A stretch of 64,000 bases of DNA from Procambarus clarkii (Eukaryota; Arthropoda; Malacostraca; Decapoda; Cambaridae), in NCBI RefSeq assembly GCF_040958095.1, contig NC_091193.1, positions 21,454,047-21,518,046 of the forward strand, given 5' to 3'. Positions 52,806 through 64,000 of the stretch are shown here, in pieces. The notes beneath the pieces were generated by a model that worked only from the letters and a program-made list of their open reading frames with translations, was not told the DNA's origin and searched no databases. Each line of letters opens with the position of its first letter. The first letter of the stretch is position 1. A program made the translations under genes and the position numbers.

Positions 52806-54736
52806 CTGATCTGACAAAGAAAAATGCGAAGTTTGTGTGGAAATCTGAACATGGCGAGGCCTATCGCAAACTGAAAGACCAACTAATCACGACACCGGTA
52901 TTGGCTATTCCTGATTTTGAGAAAGAGTGGGAAGTGCACACTGACGCCAGCGGTATTGCTATTGGCGGGTGCTTAATTCAGCGAGACGCAGATAATTTAC
53001 CCCATCCAGTAGCCTATTTCAGTAGGAAGGTCAAAGGACCTGAAGTTCGTTATTCAGCTACGGATCGGGAGGCACTGGCAGTAGTAGAATCAGTTAGGTA
53101 TTTCGAGCCTTACCTATTTCAGCGGCATTTTGTAATCTACACAGACCATCGAGCGTTAACACACATATTTAAAAAGCGAACAAAATGCCCACGAATGTCA
53201 CGCTGGTCTCACGAACTTTCGGCCCACTCATTCCAGATTTTGTACAAGCCTGGTCCAGCCCATGTTGTGCCAGATACGTTAAGTAGAAATATAGCGGCAG
53301 TTCAAATTAATGAAAACATTGAAACCATTCCATCAGATAAAATGAGAGAATACCAGATGAGCGAGCCTAGATGGAAAGAGATTATTGAGTATTTAGAGGG
53401 AGGAAAATACCCCAAAAAGAAAAAGAATTTACCTATACATGATTTTGAAATGAAACAGGGCGTCCTGTATTATGTTAATAGCCAGAATGATAGGGCAGTA
53501 TTTCAGCTAGTTATTCCGGACGCGTTGCGGTCATCAGCGTTAAAGCTCGCACATGCTTCAAAAATTGCAGGGCATCCGGGGATCTTTAAAACGCACTTAA
53601 AAGCAAAGTCTCTATTTTATTTTCCAGGATTACTTTCTGAGGTAATCAATTTCGTGAAGTCGTGCCCTCGTTGCCAGAGGAGGAAAGGTACCCTTAAGGT
53701 ACAAGCCCCACTTCAGGAATTTCCTGAAATTCGTGAACCGTTAGATCGTGTGGGGGCCGATCTGATTGATTTACACCACAGTCATGCGGGTAACAGATAC
53801 GTGTTGGTGCTAGTTGACCATCTGTCTAGATACACTACACTAGTTGCATTACCTCAGAAGGATTCTCGTACGGTTGCAGATGCGTTCTTGCGTAGGTTCG
53901 TTACTGTATTCGGACCTCCTAAAGTTTTAGTCTCTGACCGGGGTCAAGAATTCAATGGGAATATATTTAGAGAAGTTTGTAAGATTTTAGAGACAACTTC
54001 GGCTTTTACAACGGCCTACCACCCACAAGCAAACGGAATGACGGAACGGACTAATCGTTCAGTCAAGGATATGCTTGCAATCCTTGCTGAACATGATGCA
54101 AACACCTGGGATGAACACCTACCCTATGTTCAGTTCGCCTTGAATACTGCCATCCACCAATCAATTAACACCCAACCACTTCATCTGTTTACTGGTAATT
54201 CATGCAATTTCCCCTCAGGTCTGCTTAACAGACATAATGTTGCATACGGGGAGGACTATCCTTCAGAGGTCCTTGGAAAAATGAGAAATGCATGGAATAT
54301 TGCAGCTGAAGCGTCCAAGAAGGCACGGACTCGGTATGCTCATTTTTATGACAAGAAAGTGCGCCCTCTTGAGTTGACGGAAGGAAGCCTCGTATTGAGA
54401 GTGAATGAGGCTGCGCCCGCCAATCAGAGCAGGAAACTAGCTCCGAGGTGGCGAGGACCATATAGAGTAATTAAAAGGGCGGGGCCGGTTAATCTTGTTA
54501 TAAAAGGAGTGTTCGAGGACCAGGTGGAAAGGACAATTCACGTAAATAAATTGAAACATTATCATGCTAGAGAGGAATTAGAACTGCCTTCAGCGGGTCT
54601 AGTTCCTGACTCAGCAGTGCTGACTCATGGCTTCACCGACGAGTCAGAAGATGAGGATGACCCTCTGTCATCGCTCATCAGTAGTCAGGTGCAGTCTCGC
54701 CACCCTATGGTGACGAGATCTCGCGCTATACAGTAA
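52756..54736 (+). pseudogene. Pol part 2: RNase H and integrase
   Basis: Open from the frameshift to TAA at 54734-54736; the first ATG, at 52835, is probably not a real start. RNase H has EVHTDASG (Asp about residue 37 from that ATG), ATDREALAVVE and YTDHRALTHIF. Integrase has the HHCC zinc-binding region (LAHASKIAGHPG, CPRCQRRKG) and the DDE core (GADLIDLH, VLVSDRGQEFNG, YHPQANGMTERTNRSVKDML). A GPY/F-like C-terminal module follows (LAPRWRGPYRVIKRAGPVNL). No chromodomain is visible. All catalytic residues look intact. Confidence 0.92.
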
Positions 54737-56797
54737 AGTAACTTCCCTAGTTAGTATAATTTAGTGTTCATTAGATTTTCCTGTAAAGGCAATGAGATGT
54801 ACTATGTCTATACTTAACTCAGGTAGCAACTTTTACCGTGCTCTGGGGTTCCACCTCCACCAAACCCAGAGTATATCTATGCTTCCGCTGTGTTGTGTCT
54901 GTCTGTTCCCAGGTCTGATTGGTACACCGACCCAGTTGTTCCAGCCACACGTGAACCCTTGTCTGTAAAGACCGAGGGGGGAGGCACGTTACACAAAGCC
55001 CTCCCCCCACCAGACCCAGTAACCCATACATCAGTTACTTTGGGGATGAGTGACTGTCCAAGAGTCACCCGGCCGACGCCTCACGTTACTAACGAGGTTG
55101 TCAGGGCCAGCGAGCTGTCCACATTATAGCAGTCACCGGAGGTGCCATACAACGCCGGGGTAGCTGTCTCGAGATCACCAATACCCACCTGCTGCGTCAT
55201 CAAGACTGCAGCCATTCCAGCAGTGTTGGAGGAGAGGTCAAGAAATGGAAAGCACGTAGCAGTACTCAAGAATTTCGCCGGAAGATTAATGATTACGTCA
55301 TCTGAAGTAACAAGAAAGCGGAAGTAAGGCGGTCACAGGTGGAAGGCACGGTTTCCCTACAGAGTACCGGGACTCGCCAATAGAAGGTCGCAAAATTGTC
55401 TCCTTTGGCCTAAAGTCGGCGGTACGAGGGTATGCACAGTTGGTGTTTACGGCCTAGTAACCTGGTGACATCAAGAAACGCCTGAGATGACGTGAGCAAT
55501 GATGGAAGACGAGATTCACCTGTTCTGCAAACAAGCAACCCGCCTCTACGACCTTCTGACACCACTCCTGCTAAGAGACACCGTTGGTACATCCAGTTCT
55601 GCTCTGCTGTGGTCATCTGCGACGACAAGTTTAACATCAAGACTGCCGTGTGAACTGTGATTGATACGAAGGCGTGTGGACTGTCGAGAGCAAGATTAAT
55701 GGCCGAAGTAACAGTATTCTACAGCTGTCACTTGGTACTCCGCTCTACTACACTCTGTCGTCATTCAGGAGTACTGGATGGGAGTACAAGAGGACCAGGT
55801 ATTGATGTCTACACATGAGAAGAAGCAAGATCGACACCGTCATCGTCAGCGACTACATTCAGCATCCAGCAGCATCGATTTTTTTTTTTTCGTTTACTCA
55901 ATATGAACAATTGATACAAACAACAAAGTTGGCTCTGAACATCTGTGTAAAGAACATCTGGACACTTTTGTTTAAATGTTGAAAAACAGAGTTAGAATCA
56001 ATTCTTTTTAAATGTTGAAAAACAGATTTAGAATCAATACTTTATAAATGTTGAAAAACAGCTTTAAAATAATATTTCTGGTATAATATATGAATTTTAC
56101 TCTATGAATTGGTCAGTAATCAAAATCGAAGCCCCTGTGTAATTGTCTCAGCCCAGAACAAACGGTTATGGAAAATTATGTGGTGCTATTTTTTTTCAGA
56201 ATGTTTGAACACAGGAGAGGCGGACCAATATAAACATTGACACTTCTAGTGAGTGAGAACACTTGGCTGTGCAGTCAGCTGAAACCTGTGATATAGTATA
56301 GGATTTTTTTTTATATATTTTTAGATACATGTAATAAACGTTAGGTGTGTTCCTTGATGGGGAGTGGTTAGTACACGGATGAGTACCTGATAGTTCCGTA
56401 GTACGCTCCCGGATGACTGAAAGTTCAGTCTGATGATATAACTTTAATGTTTGTTTGAGCACGGTGTGGCCGGCTCTAGAGGACACATGGACTTGGCTAG
56501 TGAAGAGCCAAGAGAGTTTAATAGCTAGTTTTTGATGGTAGAGTAGGGACATGTTATTTAGCTATGTCAGTAAGGGTAGGATGTATGTTTCCTGATATTG
56601 GAGGATTGCTGTCAGTTGACAGCTGAGAAATTTATGAAATATGAACATGTTCATTATGATGTTGGACTATTATGTGTCAAATTTTATTAGTTAGGTTAGC
56701 TTTTGTTTGTGGCATGAGTTGAATTGTGGGTTTGGATACTAAACCTCGTGAATTTTAACAAATTAACAAGGTTTACTAAGTGCTTGTGCGGGGGGGT
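54737..56797 (+). other. 3' untranslated region of LTR element
   Basis: About 2.06 kb without an env-like frame. A 36-bp motif (AAATGTTGAAAAACAG) is repeated three times at 55972-56065. GCGGGGGGGT directly before the 3' LTR (56789-56797) is the likely polypurine tract. Confidence 0.6.
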
Positions 56798-57704
56798 TGT
56801 AACAAACTAGGCTGTTGTAAGAATTATCCAGAGTGGTTTATCGACAAAAGAGAATGGGAAGCTGAGCCGCATGGTGACCTGACCCCCAGGGGAATTCGCG
56901 GTGGAAATAACCGACGCTTTGTTCATATCTGCGTAAATGAATCATCCTATAGTATTCAGTAATTTAGAGAAAATTAGCCTTTATTCATTTTGCATTAAAA
57001 TTGTATTGTATAATAGTACTGGATACAAGATCAAGAGTATTCTAATTATTGAGTTTAAGTCACCATCAGTGACGTCACGAATCAGATCTAACTTTTGAGG
57101 CGGAGTGACCGGCGGTCATAGGTCAGCAGAGGTGACTCTAGGGTTTTGTTCAGAGCTTAGGTCACGTCATACTGGGTGTAGAATCCTAAGTCGGTCAATC
57201 GTCTTAGGACCACGTGGCGTGGAGTTGGCTTTGGTAAAAGTTTTGGAGTCCCTTGGTTTAGAAATAAAAGTGTGAATACGGGAGCAGCTGGGAGAGGTCA
57301 AACATCTTACCTCTCCCCAAGACATCTAGCTGGTCGCCCAAGGTATAGTTGCTATGGTTATGTATAGAAATAGTCTTCTCATTTGCCATTCAGGTCAAGT
57401 AGGGAGTGTTAAAGTGATAGGGAGTGAACACATTTAGATTTTGTTTTAGTTTTCGTTTAATAAATTAAATTTGTTATTAATTTGCATTTTATTGTTTCCA
57501 TGTGTTTTATGTGTATACTTGTCCTGGTCACGTGGTCCACACGAGGCAGAGTTGCATTGGGCGCCGATTCTAACATCGAATCGGAATTATCATTACCGTG
57601 TAATTTATTCCACACTCAAGGTCATCGTTTATAGTGGGGATCAAGCCCCTAGGTTGATTAATTAGCGTGATCGATCCAGACCTCGATCATTGCTCTTGTA
57701 TTAC
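56798..57704 (+). repeat. 3' LTR, also serving as 5' LTR of the tandem second copy
   Basis: Matches 46902-47808 at an offset of 9,896 bases with no difference seen on reading. AATAAA is at 57459-57464. Confidence 0.65.
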
Positions 57705-60039
57705 TGGTCTGGTGGTGGCAGCAGAGGTGACTCTAGGGTTTTGTTCAGAGCTTAGGTCACGTCATACTGGGTGTAGAATCCTAAGTCGGTCAATCGTCTT
57801 AGGACCACGTGGCGTGGAGTTGGCTTTGGTAAAAGTTTTTGGAGTCCCTTGGTTTAGAAATAAAAGTAAGAATACGGGTAGAGGGAGTAGAAAGAAGGAA
57901 GAGAGAGAGAGGAACCCAAACCCGTGTTACAATGGTGCACAGCGGTGGTTTCAACAATTTTGTTTGAAATTGTTGAAAGGCTCACGCGTCTAGCCGTTCG
58001 AACACGTGCGCGGATGCTAAGGAGACAGCCGCGGGTCAGGATTAGCAGTGCGCCCCACAAGTGCGTTTGAGTGGGGATTGGCGAATCTTGGGTCATGCGG
58101 GCTGATATGATTAAGGTTTAGTTAGTAAGATTAGGTTGTTAAAATTAGATTTATTGAAAACGAGACCGCTCCGAGTTGATTGGACTGGGTACCATACTCG
58201 ACCCATTGCAATTAATTCAGAGGTGTTGGGAGCCACCATACTCTCAACAGCAGTTCCTTGAGGGCTGTCGGGGGCGGATATATCTGTGGGACGCCAGTAG
58301 ATAGTCCGAGGGCGTTATTAGACGACCCAAAACGCTAAGGAAAAACGTAATCCGTGAAGGGCGTTGCGGCCTCCGAGGGACGGACTAGTAACCTACCTAG
58401 CAGCGATTCAACAACTAAGTGATCGCACACTTAGTGGAGGTTGAGTCGTCCCTAGTCATAATTGTTGCTGAAAGCTGCGTGTCGCTCTGTTGGAACCTAG
58501 ATGGTGTGGCCTCTAGGCTAGGTGTGGTACGGCGAGCCGGTAGGAACAATTATAAGATTAAGTCGAGTGCATTTTTTTAATTAAGTATACTTAAATTTAT
58601 AAAGTAATTTCCGTTTATTTGCGTTGTTCTAGATTAATTTTTCCCCTAAATTCAATCCCCGGTTAAAATTTTTCCCAAGTGTTTAGCATTTTCTTGCATA
58701 TTAGGCTAAGTGCGTACGTTAAGTTTTGTTATTCCCTGTTCTATTAGTCTAAGTCAGAGGCGTTGTTGCTAGAGTGTAGTTAATCCTCTGGACTTAGGGC
58801 TATATGTCGGTCACGATAGATAAGTGAAGGAGTTTAAGGGATAATAAGTTGCGTGTAAATGCTTAATAGAGTCCGTGGTATATTTCTAAGTATTTTGGGA
58901 TAAGTTTTCGGCTAAGTCGATGTCGGAAACTCGTTAACTGTAATTAATTTGTATTCGTGGGTCACGTGTATGATCTGGGCGTCATTAGGATTCTCCAGTC
59001 GATGCGCGTGATATTTTCTAGTTTTTACCAGTAAGACGGTAGAATTGTGTTTGTAGACTTAGAATTCTGTTTTCAGTAGAAACGTAGGTGGAAAATTTTC
59101 TAAGTCCAGCTTGGGCTAGAATCTGACTTTTTGGCGGAAATTCTAATTTTCAGGTTTCGTGTATATCCTAGGGTCAGTATTACTCTCTAGTGCGCGCAAG
59201 GGACGTAATTCTGTCCGTAAGCATTAAACAGTGATAATTACATTTTTTGCCGAATTTAGTTATTTTTTCGAGAAAATCGTGTCGTAATTTTGTCAGAGTC
59301 CATTTGAGGTGAAAATCTCGGATTTTGACGAAAAATCGAATTAGTGAGTGTTGAAACCGCCCGATGTGTCAGTATTGTTCTGTATACAACGTCAGTAGTA
59401 AATAATAACGTATTTATATCTGGGAACGAGAAACCCAAATTTTTGTGAATTAAAGGAGTTTTGTGATATTTGGGGTGATAGAAATTTTTTTTTCCCTCGG
59501 AGTCAGAAAAATTGGCAGAGTCCAGCAATTGAGTAAAAACGCAGTTTTTTGATAAAAATTCAATTTTTAGTAAGCATTTATAGGTCCTGGGTGTCTATAT
59601 TAATCGCTAGAGCGGTTTATTAACGTAAAACTAGTTATTTTTACTTCAGAACAAAAATTTTGATTTTTCAGCGTTTAAGCGAAAAAGCGCGGGACTTAGT
59701 TTTTTTCAGCGCAGCTGGTCCTGCTCCATCAGTCATCAGTGGCCACGCTGCTCACTTCAAGTGCGCTTAGTATTCAAATTCAGTAAATATTCTTTATTAA
59801 TCCATCACGAGTGCTACGCGTTAGTTGCGTTATCATTTAAATTGTTTTATATAAATTAGATTCTTTAATTTTTTTTAACGTAAAGGACTTAGGTTTCAGC
59901 AATAGACCTGCGGGATATTTCACGGTCAGACACGAGTGCGGGGTAGACACTCATTCATTGGATTCACTTCAACGATTCTCTCGATAAATCGGTGTATTTC
60001 CTATTTTGGGGATTTAGTAGTTTTCTCTTAGAAAAGAGT

Positions 60040-60070
<31 letters not shown>

Positions 60071-60782
60071 GTATAAGATCACGGTTGTAGTGAGTCCGGG
60101 TCGAGGGTGTACTAAAGGGTAGTTTAGAAGAGACGTGGCACACCAGGAATCACAGAAAATGTTTAACCCAGATAATGGCCAGTCAGTAGGGACCAGTGGG
60201 AATGGGAGTGTAGAGGACAGCACCTCTTCCGACACCACTGGGGACCACCTAGGTACACCTCATCCGTCACTACAACAACCCCAACCCCATCCTCAATTCC
60301 CATACCAACCCCATCCTCAGTTCCCATACCAACCCTTCCCCCAACCCCAGGCCACTCCATACCCATTCCAACCCCAGGCCACCCCATACCCATACCAACC
60401 CCAGGCCACCCCATACCCATACCAACCCCAGGCCACCCCATACCCATACCCATTCCAACCCCAGGCCACCCCATACCCATACCCATACCCATTCCAGCCC
60501 CAGGCCACCCCATACCCACCCCAACCTCAATCCACACCCCAGCCTGAGGTCACCCACACCATACCTCAACCCCAACCTCAATCCACACCCCAACCCCAGG
60601 CCACCCACACCATACCTCAACCCCAACCTCAATCCACACCCCAGCCCGAGGCCACCCACACCATACCTCAACCCCAACCTCCATCCACACCCCAACCCCA
60701 GGCCACCCACACCATACCTCAACCCCAACCCCAGGCCGCCACAGCCTTAGACAGGCAGATACGCACGGAGACGCCGGGCGAG
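57705..60782 (+). mobile_element. Second, truncated copy of the LTR element (leader and gag start)
   Basis: Continues the first copy's leader and gag at the same offset (9,896, then 9,897 after a poly-T length change). It stops abruptly inside gag at 60782, where 14-bp satellite begins. pol is absent. The only other differences seen are in the poly-T region and in gag. Confidence 0.93.
60159..60782 (+). pseudogene. Truncated gag-like gene of second copy
   Basis: Same start as the first gag (ATG at 60159). It carries additional Pro/Gln repeats (QPQSTPQPEATHTIPQ type, about 36 extra residues) relative to the first copy and one Met-to-Ile change shortly before the break. The zinc knuckle is lost: at 60782 the frame runs into satellite and stays open to 60944 only because the satellite lacks stops there. 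Confidence 0.85.
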
Positions 60783-62829
60783 CCATGGTACTGGAACCTT
60801 GGTACTGGAACCATGGTACTGGAACCTTGGTACTGGAACCTTGGTACTGGAACCTTGGTACTGGAACCGTGGAACTGGAACCTTGGTACTGGAACCTTGG
60901 TACTGGAACCTTGGTACTGGAACCTTGGTACTGGAACCGTGTAACTGGAACCTTGGTACTGGAACCTTGGTACTGGAACCTTGGTACTGGAACCTTGGTA
61001 CTGGAACCGTGGAACTGGAACCTTTTGTACTGGAACCTTGGTACTGGAACCTTGGTACTGGAACCTTGGTACTGGAACCTTGGTACTGGAACCGTGGAAC
61101 TGGAACCTTGGTACTGGAACCTTGGTACTGGAACCTTGGTACTGGAACCTTGGTACTGGAACCGTGGAACTGGAACCTTGGTACTGGAACCTTGGTACTG
61201 GAACCTTGGTACTGGAACCTTGGTACTGGAACCTTGGTACTGGAACCTTGGTACTGGAACCTTGGTACTGGAACCGTGGAACTGGAACCTTGGTACTGGA
61301 ACCTTGGTACTGGAACCTTGGTACTGGAACCTTGGTACTGGAACCTTGGTACTGGAACCTTGGTACTGGAACCTTGGTACTGGAACCTTGGTACTGGAAC
61401 CGTGGAACTGGAACCTTGGTACTGGAACCTTGGTACTGGAACCGTGGAACTGGAACCTTGGTACTGGAACCTTGGTACTGGAACCTTGGTACTGGAACCT
61501 TGGTACTGGAACCTTGGTACTGGAACCGTGGAACTGGAACCTTTTGTACTGGAACCTTGGTACTGGAACCTTGGTACTGGAACCTTGGTACTGGAACCTT
61601 GGTACTGGAACCTTGGTACTGGAACCGTGGAACTGGAACCTTGGTACTGGAACCATGGTACTGGAACCTTGGTACTGGAACCTTGGTACTGGAACCTTGG
61701 TACTGGAACCGTGGAACTGGAACCTTGGTACTGGAACCTTGGTACTGGAACCTTGGTACTGGAACCTTGGTACTGGAACCGTGTAACTGGAACCTTGGTA
61801 CTGGAACCTTGGTACTGGAACCTTGGTACTGGAACCGTGGAACTGGAACCTTGGTACTGGAACCTTGGTACTGGAACCTTGGTACTGGAACCTTGGTACT
61901 GGAACCGTGGAACTGGAACCTTGGTACTGGAACCTTGGTACTGGAACCGTGGAACTGGAACCTTGGTACTGGAACCTTGGTACTGGAACCTTGGTACTGG
62001 AACCTTGGTACTGGAACCTTGGTACTGGAACCGTGGAACTGGAACCTTTTGTACTGGAACCTTGGTACTGGAACCTTGGTACTGGAACCTTGGTACTGGA
62101 ACCTTGGTACTGGAACCTTGGTACTGGAACCGTGGAACTGGAACCTTGGTACTGGAACCATGGTACTGGAACCTTGGTACTGGAACCTTGGTACTGGAAC
62201 CTTGGTACTGGAACCGTGGAACTGGAACCTTGGTACTGGAACCTTGGTACTGGAACCTTGGTACTGGAACCTTGGTACTGGAACCGTGTAACTGGAACCT
62301 TGGTACTGGAACCTTGGTACTGGAACCTTGGTACTGGAACCTTGGTACTGGAACCGTGGAACTGGAACCTTTTGTACTGGAACCTTGGTACTGGAACCTT
62401 GGTACTGGAACCATGGTACTGGAACCTTGGTACTGGAACCATGGTACTGGAACCTTGGTACTGGAACCTTGGTACTGGAACCATGGTACTGGAACCTTGG
62501 TACTGTAACCATGGTACTGGAACCCTGGTACTGGAACCTTGATACTGGAACCCTGGTACTGGAACCTTGGTACTGGAACCCTGGTACTGGAACCATGGTA
62601 CTGTAACCTTGGTACTGGAACCATGGTACTGGAACCTTGGTACTGGAACCCTGGTACTGGAACCTTGATACTGGAACCTTGATACTGGAACCTTGGTACT
62701 GGAACCATGGTACTGGAACCCTGGTACTGGAACCATGGTACTGGAACCTTGGTACTGGAACCTTGGTACTGGAACCCTGGTACTGGAACCTTGATACTGG
62801 AACCTTGGTACTGGAACCCTGGTACTGGA
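60783..62829. repeat. 14-bp satellite, about 146 units, right flank of LTR element dimer
   Basis: Same unit as 44456-46901 (GGTACTGGAACCNT) but dominated by the CCTT form. Rare variants recur as markers: CCTTTTGTAC at 61021, 61530, 62045 and 62368; GTGTAACTGG at 60939, 61781 and 62286. The spacing of about 505-515 bp shows block duplication. Open frames on all strands are artefacts. Confidence 0.98.
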
Positions 62830-63814
62830 AAGAGGATGTCTGCAAATTATTCACCCCACTGAATAAGCCTTAATAAATAATAATGGGGGTTGATAATTTG
62901 TGTGGCGCTGTATATTCTGTAGTTAAGGACTGCACTGTCGCGGAGTAAACCAATTTTTTGGGTAATAATTGGTCTCTGAATCGTAAACTAACTAAGCAAT
63001 TAGAATGAAATTGAGTGCTCAATTTAGCACCAAATAAACCGGAATTTCCAGCTACGAGAATGTTAAACATTTTTTTTTTAGGAAGGAACTGGCAATTTTG
63101 GTTTTTGTAACCTTGAAAATATTGAGGATGTTTAGCGAGAGTTAATGTGTTTGTGAACACGCAAACACACTAACATTACGGCACCAGCACCCATGTAACG
63201 GGTGTTGGTGCTGAGGGGCGGGTGGGCGGACGTGCTCCAAGCACGCACGTTGCTATAGTCCACACGTGCACCAACACCTGCATATGTATAACCAACCCTG
63301 CCCAGGTTGGTTAATACATTTTGTCCCAGTTGGTTATGCCTACAGTAGCAGCGATGCCAGGACACGCTGCCCATCAGAGCACTCCCCCTTTACGTTCTGC
63401 CTCAGCACCCTGAGTGGCGACCACTCTCACAGCCGCTGTGGAGCTGTTCCCTGGACGTGAATTGAGCTGTTGTTAGCCGGTCAAGTTGTTCAAAGCGAGC
63501 ATTGTGTGTGTTCCTCTTTGTGGCCCGGGCTACCAAGGTGACCCGGGATACTTGTAAGGAGGGTAGAGGCTCACGGCCGGTTTGTCCTCACATTCTTGAC
63601 TCAAACGGGAGTGTTGGAGGATCACCTGAGTGTTAGCAACATCATCAAAGTGTTGACAAATCGTTGCAGGCTCCGTGTGTTGCAAGGTCACGTGACACTA
63701 CTGCAGGCTCCGCCCTGAACAATGCGTGTCATACCTCAGAGTAAGTTTATGGGTCATCTTCCACAATAGACAAACGCTGTATCAATATTTATAACCAATT
63801 GGTGTGTGTGTGTG
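62830..63814. other. No gene seen
   Basis: AT-rich, with a palindromic AACACCAACACC/GGTGTTGGTG region at 63180-63280. No feature recognised. Confidence 0.4.
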
Positions 63815-63895
63815 TTTACTAGTTGTTTACTAGTTGTGTTTTTACGGGGGTTGAGCTTTGCTCTTTCGGCCCGCCTCTCAACTGTCAATCAACTG
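63790..63895 (-). mobile_element. LINE 3' tail fragment, minus strand, with (AC)n terminus
   Basis: Minus strand: TTGATTGACAGTTGAGAGGC, GGGCCGAAAGAGCAAAGCTC and then AACTAGTAAACACACACACA. This again places an AC run at the LINE 3' terminus. Confidence 0.75.
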
Positions 63896-63916
63896 TTTAC
63901 TAACTACTTTTTTTTC

Positions 63917-63958
<42 letters not shown>

Positions 63959-63959
<1 letters not shown>

Positions 63960-64000
63960 AAGAAGCAGCCCGTGACAGCTGACTAACTCCCAGGTACTTA
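63959..64000 (-). mobile_element. SINE family A 3' body, cut by window end
   Basis: Minus strand: TAAGTACCTGGGAGTTAGTC and AGCTGTCACGGGCTGCTTCT, as in the body of the SINEs at 14955 and 21148. An AC run (63923-63957) abuts it. Confidence 0.75.

Larger units (their letters stand above)
46902..57704 (+). mobile_element. Ty3/Gypsy-type LTR retrotransposon, LTR to LTR
   Basis: About 10.8 kb. The LTR start TGTAACAAACTAGGC occurs at 46902 and again at 56798. Between the two are a 2.4-kb leader, a short gag, and pol in the order protease, RT, RNase H, integrase, which is the Gypsy order. There is no env-like frame downstream of integrase (54737-56797). The two LTR regions look essentially identical, so the insertion is young. 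Gag and pol are in one frame, interrupted by a UGA (50991) and by a one-base loss near 52750, so this copy is probably defective. Confidence 0.93.

Noticed and set aside
60550..62873. Open frames up to 728 codons over the second 14-bp array, including one fused to gag
   Set aside because: Same satellite artefact; the gag fusion is simply the truncation junction.

Overview
The window is eukaryotic, AT/GC-mixed, intron-containing and extremely repeat-rich. It almost certainly comes from a decapod crustacean: the single clear host gene is an invertebrate-type Cys-loop receptor, the telomere-like motifs are TTAGG/AACCT (arthropod type), and the dispersed repeats (tRNA-derived SINEs, LINE 3' tails with attached AC arrays, TA-embedded foldback elements) look like those I know from crayfish, lobster and shrimp genomes. 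Species cannot be given. A 500-base assembly gap lies at 6001-6500.

Host gene. On the minus strand, 34614-39128 holds eight coding exons of a Cys-loop ligand-gated ion channel subunit. All eight join in phase through GT-AG introns, giving 380 residues from the first strands of the extracellular domain to the natural stop after M4. The signal peptide and N-terminal exon(s) were not found; they should lie at higher coordinates or outside the window. The pore helix begins P-G-R where most arthropod chloride channels have P-A-R. The introns carry SINEs, a minisatellite, GA and TA microsatellites and foldback elements.

Mobile DNA. The best element is a Ty3/Gypsy-type LTR retrotransposon at 46902-57704. 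It has a short Pro/Gln-rich Gag with a zinc knuckle, then protease, reverse transcriptase, RNase H and integrase. Two lesions break the reading frame: an in-frame UGA between gag and protease, and one missing base after the RT domain. A second, nearly identical but truncated copy (56798-60782) follows in tandem with period 9,896 bp, and the dimer is bounded on both sides by the same 14-bp satellite. Several LINE remnants (4010-4160, 4475-4765, 7385-7985, 11812-12035, 25750-26760, 28185-28345, 29600-30312) and many LINE 3' tails are scattered through the window, with three SINE families and at least four foldback/MITE-like elements.

Tandem repeats. More than a third of the window is satellite or minisatellite: 33-bp (1331-3271), 47-bp (6614-7376), 31-bp (8695-9298), 30-bp with telomere-like motif (12650-13825), 22/23-bp (21476-24939), 92-bp derived from LINE coding sequence (29691-30150), 30-bp (32426-33392), 35-bp (38669-38994), 28/29-bp (42659-43866), 21-bp (44087-44238) and two 14-bp arrays (44456-46901, 60783-62829). 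Long open frames over these arrays are artefacts of unit length and composition, not genes.

Layout: 1-34 kb is repeats and LINE/SINE debris; 34.6-39.1 kb is the receptor gene; 39.2-44.4 kb is repeats; 44.4-62.8 kb is satellite, LTR element dimer and satellite; 62.8-64 kb is sparse sequence with a LINE tail and a SINE end.
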